A DNA stretch of 64,000 nt, taken from positions 25,779,196 through 25,843,195 of the forward strand of contig CM037839.1 in NCBI GenBank assembly GCA_021234535.1, in the 5' to 3' direction. The stretch comes from Stichopus chloronotus. Lineage: Eukaryota; Echinodermata; Holothuroidea; Aspidochirotida; Stichopodidae. Below, one piece after another: positions 23,157-35,100 of this stretch. Position 1 is the first letter of the stretch, and each line of letters starts with the position of its first letter. The notes beneath the pieces were generated by a model. It did not search any database. It was not told the DNA's origin and saw only the letters and a program-made list of their open reading frames with translations. A program made the position numbers and the translations under genes.

Positions 23157-26100
23157 CTGACGATGACAAGTCAAACTATTCGTCTCAAGAAGACTCCTTT
23201 GTAACCTAGTGATGGTTCTACCCAACGTCTAGCAAACCATGCAACGAGATAGGACTTCTGGAGGAAGAGAACAACAGCAAAAACGCTTTGTATCAAAAGA
23301 TACAATAGAGAGCAATTGGCATTTTAATTCCTGGGACTCCCATATATCTAATCTGTGTTTGAAAATTCCAAGGAAGCAAGATAACAGCTATGAACTGAAA
23401 CCATATGAGGTCAATCAGTACACTCTGATCAATATTTACTGCGCTATCGTTCAAAATATAAACTCAAGTTGCCAATAACTGTCTGGAGCAGTCGTGTGAC
23501 AGAATCAGGTGTCAGAAAGTTATTCCATCACAGTCACATATGTTGATAGGATTATTGGAGCTGACGTTCCTTCTCTGTACGCAGTCGAAAACTCTCGAAG
23601 AACATACTGTAAATGATTATTTCGGATGCAGAGTGTTCTGTGCAACCAGCTCTTGTCATGACATCGCACACTACTATGAGGAAAAAACATTTTACTTCTT
23701 CCCAGTTGCGATCAAACTCTAGTTTTGGGTCATAGCTTCTACAGCCTTTATTTTTTTTTTTGCCCTGTTAAATTGTCATCCTAATACATTTCACATTTGT
23801 ATATGTATTAATTTTGTTTGTTATATATCTGCACTTATTCTACACATTTACAGAACTTTCAGTTTCCATTTACTACGTTTAATTACTTAATTCCTTGCGG
23901 AAGATCGAAATCTGTGTAACGGTGTGTGTCAGTGGGTATATTTATGTATGTGTCGCCTTGCCTTGTTAACACGATGTCCCAGTGGGGGGTGCTTCAACTT
24001 CAGAGTTGGTGTGTAAGTAGGCAATGATTAGGAGATTGTCCCAATTGTTTTTCTTTTCTTAGAGAAGTAAAAACCACCAAAGGTCATTTGAGTTCCCAAG
24101 GGATGTAAAGGAACACCATTTTAAGCAAGAAATCTTAAATGAATGTTTTTTTTTAACTTTTTACTGGAATGCAAAAAATCCTATAAACGCTCAAATAATC
24201 ATATAGATTTCTTTAGAGTTTCTATAGAGTTTTACACAGCTGTTCTAATGAATCTCTTTAGGATGCTATAGATTGCTCTATAGGATTTTCTATAAGATTC
24301 TATAGAAAATCTTATATAGTTTTATAGAATTTCTATACCAAACTTATACGCTTTCCATAGAACCTATATGAGATTTTCTATAAAAAATTGTATATACACC
24401 CTCTTTTCTATAGAGTTTCTTTAGAGGTTCTTTAGAGGTTCTTTACAGTTTCTTTAGAGTTTGTTTAGAGTTTCTTTAGAGCAGTTCTAAAGAAAATCTA
24501 TAGGATTCTATAGAGGGTCTGTGAAGTCTTCTATAGAGGGTCTATAGGTTTTCTATACAGAGATTGTATAGAAAAGTTTATATAATTTCGATAGAATTTT
24601 TCCTATAGATTTCTATAGAAAACTTTTGTATGGGTACAGTCAGTGTCATTGTTGCGGCAGCGAAATTTCCTTCCACTACGGGTATTGGTGATGTATGAAA
24701 ATGGCTGCAGACGAATACAAGCTGGCACCTTCTAGCTGCACATGGATGGGTGATATTAGAGTGACCAGTTAGTTGCGGCTCCTTGATCTTCACTCGACAT
24801 AGGATTCTCGCCGAGGTTGCGAGGTTGTCGAAAAGGGAGGATGGGTGGACGTGGGACAACTTCCAGCATGCGTTCTGAGATATGCAGAACCGATAAGAAT
24901 TTTGTCAGAATAGATTTGATATCGGTTAGATTTGGGTGATAAAGGACTACGAAGTAGATCTTATGATCGTTATTGAGAACTGTTTCCGGTGGACTGGCGT
25001 AAGTAGCTTTCGCGAGTTCAATTTGATGAAGAACGCCCCTCCGTCCGTGTCCTCTCCTCGTCATGCAACTCTCCAATTCCCTGCAGCGTTTGGCAGCCGT
25101 GTTAGGATCACTACAAATTCTGAGGGTATGGAGTGCTTGGCTATACGCTATAGAGCGCTTATAGTGGTGAGAATGGCAACTGTCATTGTGCAGAAGTTGG
25201 TGAGTTTCGGTGGGTTTAGTGTAGAGGTATGTAGCTATCGACCCCTTTTCGTCAACGAAATCGTAACATCGACAAAGTTCACGCCCCACGTTGAGTAGTC
25301 GCTCGTGAACTGTATGTCAGGACATAATGAATTGAGAAATCTGAAGAACTGAAGCAATTTCTCCTCTCCGGCCGTTCAAATCAGTAAAATGTCGTCAATG
25401 AAACGCCATAAGACCAAAGGCGAGACTTTACACTGATTCAGTGCCTGTCGTGCCTTTCAAACTCGTCCATGAAAACATTAACGTATGAGGGGGCCCGTTT
25501 GGCTCCGATGGCGTACCCGATGTTTGAAGGTAGTAGTGTGAGTTAAACTGAAAAATATTCGTGGTGAGCACCAGCTCTGTCACGCCCAAAATAGCTTAGA
25601 GAGTAACATGTGGCATCGAATGGGCGATGAGAAACCAGCGAAGGTTAGCAAGACCCAAGTCGTGCGTGATGCTCGGGTATATAGCAACCACATCCATTGT
25701 AACTAGAATTGAACCCGTAGGGATTGACCCGAGGTTCCTCAATTTGCTGAGGAAATCAGACGTGTCGCGAAGGTAAGAAAAAATGAAAGAACATATGTCT
25801 GGATCTGGTGGTCTATGAACTCTGAGACGCCCACTGTGGCGGAACCACAAGCTTAGACAACCGGGGGCACTGGGCAACCAGGTTTGTGTATTTTCGTGAG
25901 CAAGTAAATGCCCGCCGGTTTGGTATCAGTGGGTTTCGCAAATACCAACATGTCGTCCGTAAGTACTCCTTGAGAATGCACACGGTTGGGTACCGTATTA
26001 ACTAGTTTGATGACCTCCGGAAAGACACTGCTGTGTACTCGCTTGTAAACCTTGGCATCATTAGGTTAACGAAAACCCTACGCTGTTTGCACATTACTAC

Positions 26101-29100
26101 AACAGCGCTGCCCTTGTCAGCTTCCCGAGTGACTATATCTGTATTATTTTTGAGTGATTTCAAGGTCCGTTGCACTGAATGTTACAAGAAGGGCATATCT
26201 CCTCTCTCTATTTTTCTGTATATAGTATCCTGAAGAAGGCCAATGAGACCGAAAGCTTGACAATATACTTCATAATTGAGAAGCAATGTCTGCCGTTTTT
26301 ATTCATAACTTTTCAACTATACATACATATATATATATATATATATACATACGCTCTACACAGTTGTGCCTTCTGAAGCTTCCTCCTGCGATCTCGTTCT
26401 TTAGTAACGGCTGTTTCAAGAGATTCTAGATTTTGTAAGACCACGAGCTTCAAAAAACCTGAAACAGAATTACAGAACAGCTGTAAGGACCTGTGGTGGG
26501 AATGATTAGTTTGTTATTAAATGTGACTTTCATTTCATCTTACAGATTTCAACCATAAACGTTAAAGATACCTGTTGCTCCAATTAACTTTTAGAAAGAA
26601 TAACAAAGAGTAATAGTCTCTTGCTAAAAATGATTTTGACTGTGTACTACATGTGCATAACATTTAGCTGTTAAAAGTTCTATTTAGTTTTCTTATTGGT
26701 CAAAAAAGCAATACTAATGCAATACTATTACGTCGACCTTTTAATCTTTTTTTTTTTAGATGTTTATAGCATTTTGGGGGAGGGGATTTGGAGCGTTTAA
26801 AATAATCAAAACTGACATCAGTAACGCAATGCTAAGAATTGCAAACGCAATGGCAAAGAATACGTTCGCAAAGGATACTGGAAGTTTTGATTATCAGCTG
26901 CAACGAGGTGGTAAGTGAAGCATAACGTTACACATTTTCTTGTTTCTTTCTTGTTTTGTAGAAATTTGTTCAAGGCCGATAACATGAGCGCTATTGGTTT
27001 AATACTACACGGAAGCTACCCTGAAGTATGATAAAGCAACTTGGAACGATTCAGAGAAAATGACAAAAAGGAAGTTTCACCTGATACTGGATCTGTCGAT
27101 GCAATTCTTGATTCCAGATGAAATTCAAGTGATAGTGGTGGTGACGTTGAGTGGAATTTTTCAGAAATGTACTTTACAGCCTGCTCATTGATATAAAGTA
27201 ATACGAAAGACATTGCAAAAGTTGCGTAGGAATTTTTGGGAAATTAATATATTGTACGGTAAGGTATGTTCTTTTACTCATTTCACATCAAACCGTTGAT
27301 TTATATGTGAAAATAAATTCCTTTCCTTTTAACGTTTACTTTTGAATAGTGCCAATGAATTTAGACATACCAATCAAAGGCTATAAAAAGGCTAAAATGA
27401 GATCACATTTTGCTAATGTATATCAGTTACGTCAGATGTGTTGATTGTACGTTGACACTTGGTAAGCCTGGGAGATTATTAAGTATCAAGAGTATCAAGG
27501 GAGTTAAACGTAAAAACGTATCCAAATTCCAATTTGAGGATATCAAGTGAAAATATTCCTGATTATCTAAATTGTTTGTTAATATTCCTGATTATCTAAA
27601 TTGTTTGTGCTAAATCATCAATAACCGATAATACTAGTTAATTGCTCCAGTGTACCCCAAAGTTGTACAACGCTTACATCGGACTTCGATGATACATCCC
27701 TCGGTTTAGTGGTTGCGCCTTCATTATCCAACCAATTGGTTAGTTTGTAACAATTTATTCCGGTGTTGACCTGTATTTGATCAAAAACCACTCAGTGTAA
27801 ATTACGGTAGACGGAGTGGACAATAAAGCCTTGAGAAAAAAAGACATTAATGTGAAATAAACTGTCATGTTCCTAATTTTCAAAGCTACTACTTATTGTG
27901 GACGATGCAGTTCTTACTTTTGGAGCGTCTCAAGTGTCACGCATAAATTAAATAACACATTAAAAGGGGTTTAATTAACAACCATCTACAGATTATAATG
28001 ACGTGATAAAAAGTATGTAAGATCATGAAGTGCATTACTGCATACAAAGTAATGACTTCAGTATGCCGGCACGTCTAATGTTTTGATCACTGACAATAAA
28101 CAAGGAGAACTTACAGACTTGCTCTATTTTATCATTGTCATCAACAATGTATAAAATAAAAAATAATTAAATGTTAATTTTGAGTTACTCACTTAAAAGC
28201 CCTTACTTACTTGAAAGCCCTTCCTTTTGAGTTTTTCTACGATGTCATAAAGGCAGCCACAAACAGATTTCATATTGTTAACGATGTCTGTACCTGCTCT
28301 CTCAAAATGGAAAATTATGCACGAATCTAATCCATCGACAGAGATCTGTTAAAGACAGACATGCAGAAAAAAAAAATCAGAAGGTAGGGGAAAAAAGAAG
28401 GGAATGCTTTTAGAATACAGAAAGCTACTCACCTGAAGCATGTGCTTCATGCATTCTGTGGATTCCTTTTGTAGCTCTGTCGTACGTTCATTAACACAAA
28501 CCAGTTCTTTGAAGTTTTCCTGAAACAAAATGGAAAGAAATCAGTCAGTGTATTTCCAATAATTATACTGAAAAAGATGTCATATATGTTACAGTAAAGG
28601 AATAGGGGTTTGGAGGTGTATAAAGAATAGCCGCTTGTAAGCAGAGATGCCCTTCTACGATGTAATTCAAACATACTGTAATTAACTCATTCACTTCCTC
28701 TCTAGTCACAAAACAGCATTATTCGCATTAAATATGTCATTCTCAACACGGTGCTAAAATGATACGTCAACTTGCACTCTCTGAGATTTTAAGTTCTATA
28801 TACACATTGTAACTTACCTAGCCGAACGTCACTAACGAGGTAATATCAACATGCACAGTAATCAAATCATTAAAATCATGTTGCTTAGTGGATTCTAAAG
28901 CACAAATCAGATGTTGTAAATATGCTCTGATAAACTTCTTGAATGGCTTACTTTTCAGTGAGCCTTGCAATGTATTCCAGCATTTCGCTTTACAATGATA
29001 ACGTTTCATAACTGAGGCAGATAAGAATGTGAACATTTTTACATAGGAATACTGTAACGCTGGGAACTTTTTAAATTTATTTTCTACACCGAAGTCATCT

Positions 29101-32100
29101 GTTTACAGTCACTGCAGAAGCTGTACGCCTTTTTATTTCGCCTAAGTGATCAATTAAGTGTCCTAGTATTGCCGACAATCTGTGTCAATTGAGCCTTACA
29201 GCACTTTAGGAATTGCATGTCTATGGTGGAAACCAGGCAATCCCTTCGTTCTCATCGGCGGAGTTGTACTTCGTCGCTTGTTTCAAAGGCCCGGGGATGA
29301 AAGGCCGAATGCGCGGTCACCTTTAAGACAAATGAAACATGCCGGCTAGTGCTGGCAATGGTTGTTAGAGGGCGTAAACAATGATGGTGTTCCCAGATAT
29401 CTCGACGCCTGCTGAGGCCAGAAACAGAATCCCGGACTCTCTCCTCTTGAGACAAGCGGGACGAGCCGATGTTTACTAACAACAGTTGTTAGGGAACGTA
29501 AACAGCGATAGTTTTCTCAGACTTCTACGCTCCGCCAGAGGCCAGGGATTTAACCTGATGAAACGTGAACAATAGCAGCCCGAAATCGACGGTATAAAAG
29601 GACTGAGCGCGCTCATGAACGAGGTGTCAGACGAAAGAAGAAGACCCGGACGTTATAATCAGAAGAAGAAGAAAGGGCGGAGAAGGCAGACGAAGCCGAG
29701 GGAAACAGAAGAGAAATTGCTGGTGTGCGCTGTGCTCGGAGGACTGGACGGCTGCTGTTTCAACGTTAGCGTTTACAGTTTATTGATTGGAGTCTTTCGA
29801 ATGGATTCGTTGAGGACCTTCGTTCATCGTGAGCGGCTGCAGTTAATCAATAGGGCTTGCCATAAGACAGTTTACCGTTAGCGAGTACAGTTGATCTAGC
29901 TGACTTGCGGTCGGCCATTTGTAAATTGTTACCGGGCAGAGTTTATTCATAGGACCTATCGTGTGACATTTGTTTATCGTTAGCGGCCACAAATTATCTA
30001 CAGGACCTTCGGTCAGCCGATTTTCAACCGTAAGCGGGTGCAGTTAAGCCATGAGACCTGTCGTGAAACATTTGAGTACTGCTAGCGGCCACAGTTTATC
30101 TATAGGATTCAAGGTGAGCCATTTGTTTATTTTTCAACGGGAGCAGTTTATCTGTAGGATTTAGTGTTGTATAGAGATGGTCATTCTTCCCCACCGTACG
30201 CAAAAGGTCGTACAAAGTTCAGTCTTCCGGTGTTTACCCAGATTTAGTTAACTTTTTCTTTATTTCCCTCCGACAGTCAGATTAGACAATACAATACATT
30301 AAAAATAGTAACCTTAGACCCTGTTCTCAGAAAGGTTGCGCAATCCTTTCGTGATTGGGTAGATCACGGATGGCAACCGCCTCACTCAATTACGTAGGTC
30401 AACCATTTGACCTGTGATTGGCCAGTGTCATCAGTCTATCCCATGATCCTTAGCAGTTCAGCGTGGGTCAATCCATCGACCTCGCCATGCCGCTGACACT
30501 GGCTCTCTGGACATCACACCGTAAACTTCGTTTCTGTCTGTACACTATGTAGGCCTCCGTTATCTCTCCGTTCTTCAGCTCTTCTTGTCATCGTCATGTA
30601 ACTTAACTGTATACGTTTTCCTCTCGGTCTGAATCATCATCGTCAATTTAATTCTCGTTTTAATTCATGTGCCAGTCGAATCAGAATAAAATGGAACTTT
30701 AATCGCTAATTATCTCTTTCTGGATTTTCCCGTTCTGACGTCTCTCTCGTTCCGGGAAACATCCGTCGCTGGGGCAGTCATTCCACGACTGTGAACCCCT
30801 AAAAAACCCCTATATTCTACATTAGTATATTGTTAGCGTGCAATTTAGACTTTTGTTTATCGTTGGCGGACACAGTTTGCATTTTTGTTTTGTTTTTTAG
30901 GTTGCAATGTGAATTAGCGGGTAACGTAGATCGATAAGAAGTGATGTAGCTGTCATATATATTTGGTGGGTAAGGTGTATTCATAGGACTTAGGAAGCGG
31001 TGTGTGTATCGAACGAGGATACACAGAGGACTTACCATTAGACATTTTTTTTAGTGTTGGCGACAAAGTGTATCGATAGGACAAGGTGCTTGCCGGCGCT
31101 TGTGGACGACAGAGGGGTTGCTGTCTCGGCATTACAATGCCAAACTGGAGATCTTGGTTAACGTCGTTTAAAACCGAATAATAAAAAAGTTATAAAAAAG
31201 AATTTGTTTTGAAAAAACAGTAAAAATGCGTACTGTTTATTTCTTTAAATGAGGATTCCTATCAATGTAAGTGAAATGAGCATTCCCAAGATAATACTAC
31301 AGTATGACTGGAAATAAAGCAATTATACACTAATAGGAGCACCATCAATGGGGTAATAGCTTATATCTTACATAGAACAGCGAAGGTTTGTGTAAATCTG
31401 GTTCAAGGTGAAATGAGTGACAACATGGTATGAGTTAAGTACGGTACGATATGTCGTTTTTGTATTCAAGAAGAAAATGGCAGTTCACAATGCCAAGACC
31501 CACAACTATCTCCTCCACCCTATTTCTGCTTTGGTTACATCTACGGATGTTTTTTTCTCTTCTAGACCAGAGAAGGCATGCCGGAAAGAGAGATACCACA
31601 TATGCTTTGGGCTCACTGCTTTGGGCCAAACAGGCTTCAAGACGTAAACACTAACCTTGAATCACTCAGAGTATTATCTGAGATGGTTAACACCCTTTCT
31701 GTAACATGAACATTTAAAATTGGATCCACAGGGATACGATGAAATTTTTCTGTTGTTCATGATAGCTTGTTCATAGATACTTGGAACGAATCCTCAACTC
31801 CTATTGGCCCATTTCAGTCAGGTGACCGTGGGTTAATCGATGGTAACCCAACTTGTTAAACCACGGTCAATCACCGGCGGATGAATACAATAAAACTGAA
31901 GATCGACAGTGTGTTTTCAGTCTGCTATATCTTGCACAAAACAATGGCTAATACAGTGTTACTAGTATCAGGCCTACACTAGTGAAAAACGTTCGATTTT
32001 ATGTTAGTAGTTCTTAGTTCTAACGTTTCCTAGGGCGCGCCTAGGGCCTTAGACCTTCTCACAAGTAAAATGTAAATGTAGGTAAATCTACGTAACAACA

Positions 32101-35100
32101 GCACAGTATACTGTCAGCGGTAATCCCTCTGACGTAGGGTAGTCTAATCGTACCTAAATACCAGAATTGTGTCGAGTGAAACCTTCTTCAGTGTGTATTT
32201 TGAACACCTTGAAAGTTTGATAGCCTACCGGAATTAGCTTTCCTTCTTTGTAAAATTCTGCCGAGATGTTCAAAAACAATTCCCTATCCAATAAAATCGC
32301 AAAAAGGATTTAGGACTGCAATACATCGCCATGTTGAAGGGTCTCCATACAACTACCGGATTTATATTCTTAAACTTCAGAAATTTTGCATGGCCTACTG
32401 AGAACTCTCACACTCACATGAAATTTAGGGTCCGCACACAAGTCTTCCACTCTCTGCTGCTGTTAGGACTGAGAGTAAGACATCAAAAATGTCTATGTTT
32501 TTCTCGAAATCTATACGCAATGAATCTGTCACTGTCTTTATCCAAAATCAGTAATCAGTCCCTGCCTCGTGGCTGTACAACGCTTTGTAGCACTCAGTTA
32601 CACACACACTGCACAGTGAATACACGTACACTGACCGCAGCGTGCTCACATTAGTACACTACAAGTTGCAAACGAACTAAAGCACGCAATCGAACTAAGC
32701 ACACGTTGTTGCGATGTCAATTGTTATTGTTATTCTATTTGTCTACGTGTTACTTTCTGTTTCGCGCACGAATATTGTTGACATGCCGTAAATTTGTTTC
32801 CTTTTCAATAGAAATGAGGTTATTTAAGGCCCAAATTCCTTTCTTTATTTTTTCGTCCTTTTTTATAAAAATCTCTTTGGTATGTATGAACAACGTTAAC
32901 CAACTTTGGACCTGTGTATTAACTGTAGTATAATGCAATCTCAGGGGTTAATGCTATCGCTGGGTGCACTCGGGCTGCGTCCTCGTGCATCGCTTGCGTT
33001 AACCTCGATCGTGCATTATCCTACAGCTAATAGACGGTCCAGCGTTGATTAACCTTTAATTAACACTAAAAACGTCGACTAATACTATGTATAATATATA
33101 AAGACGACTAATATTGTCCAACGGTGTTATGAAATAAATCAGAACTTACTAATGTTTTGTTCACTTTTTTGGTAACATCTTCTCTCCAAAAGGTGTACTG
33201 TTATATAAAATAAAATGTGATATTAATTCATTTAAATTTTATTTTCAAAATGTACCTATTACAGAAAGACAAAGACAGCAGACAAATACGCTTGACAGTC
33301 TGTGATGAGTTTTCTCTCCAAAGGAGACATAGAATGCGTTCTGTGAAAAGCTGCAAAACTGATAGCAGGGGGTGTGAACTATAAGATTATAAACCAGCAC
33401 CTTAAATTTTACGTTTTCGCCAAAGTGGGAAAAGCAAACCTAAGGAAATCCTCAATCCAAATTGTAGGTTACCTAGATAATTGCACTTTTTCTGTGGTGT
33501 ATATTGTATAAATATTTTTTATAAATGCCGCCAAACAGTTGCTTATACGTTAATGGTGGCGACCAATGCCTGGACAAAGTACTGTTAGCTCAATTGACGT
33601 CTTTTTCACTATTTATAATCATTTCAGTTTCTCTTCACCTTAATGGAATAACTGAGAAAGTGGATTTTGATGCAATTATATCCTCTCCGTACCGGCATTG
33701 GTATGCCTAATTGTTTTCATTCGATATATGTGCAATTGATAAACGTTTCGGTGCAACTTTACCAGATAATCCATCCAGTTTTGTTGATCGACAGCGTCTC
33801 TAAGACGAAGGAGGAGAGCCGGATCGACCTACACAAGAAGGTACAAAGAAACTTGGAAAACTCTCAAAAGGTTTCAAATTATTGGCACGTAATTAAGTTC
33901 CTATATTCCGAATGTTTTGATCTAAAGCCACTATAATTTACGAATAAGAGTTGGAAATACCCCGTAATCAAAAACACAGACTTTGTCATATTTTTAGAAG
34001 AATAATTACAGACTACGCTATTCAGTAATGGCTTTATAGAAACTCATGAACTAAAGAAGCTGGTTCAACAATAGACGTCCTGTTGACTGCAAAGTGATGG
34101 AAAAAATAAACATTTCAAAACACGACAAAATATCGTTTGTAGAGAATGCTGACAAGACATCATTCAGAAACTACTGGCCAATTCGAAAATGTAAGTAGGG
34201 GTTATGCGTAATGCACTTTTACCTTGTACATATTTTCTCTCAGACGGTCATTTCTAGCAAGTACTTCAAACAGTTGGTCCTGTAAAGTAAATCGTGTATA
34301 CGTTACATTCATAATGTTGAAAGAATACTCCAGTGACTACCATTAAATAAAGAGCTTGGCTTTTCACTGCAGTTATTTCAAACACCACACAAATATTTTG
34401 ATCATAGATGCAAGATTTTGTTGTTTCAAGAGGGAAAGATATGGTTAACAAACAATTTTCAGGTGCATCAATTTTACAGTGTGCCATAATCTGAAACTTA
34501 CAAGTTACTACAAAAAGTACTTGCTGTCATTTGAAATGTAATTGATTGTTTATCCTTGAAATTGAACACCAATAAAACTTTATTAAAACTATACTGATAC
34601 TGATTAAAACTATACTTCAAGTAATTGCCTTTGTATGACATTGATTATGCACTGTATACTACACTTGTAAAATCTACTGTGAAGTATGAAGTTCTTTGAA
34701 ATCCAAAATTTTTATACAGTACATCCTATTACGATCTGGTTTTCAAAACTATAGAGAGAAAGACAAATGTCGGTCCCCCCCCCCTTTTTTTTTTGAAAGT
34801 TCAACGTTTATAAATTTTATACTCTGTCCGCATTTCAGTTAATATAACAACTTTATATTATTTATTATAATATTATTAATATATTATATGACGTATTTTG
34901 TTTCATTTGAAGTGTAATCAATCAATCAGTTGTTGTTTGTAATCTAATGATGTTCTTCGAAATTGAGATTATTAATTCAAACTTGGAACCATTCACCCTA
35001 GTGAAAAATGTAAACATTATTAATTGTTTAATATTATTATTTAATTGTAATTTAATATTACTTCCAAGTTATGAAACTATCATAGCTCATCTTTTTAAAA

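Noticed and set aside
28818..29036. Minus-strand frame ending at a strong GTAAGT donor
   Set aside because: The frame ends in TAG right before the donor, and the other frames have stops; no phase fits the receptor gene.
33667..33936. Plus-strand frame with IDLHKK followed by GTACAA
   Set aside because: Weak donor, no acceptor, no domain; on the strand opposite to the receptor gene.
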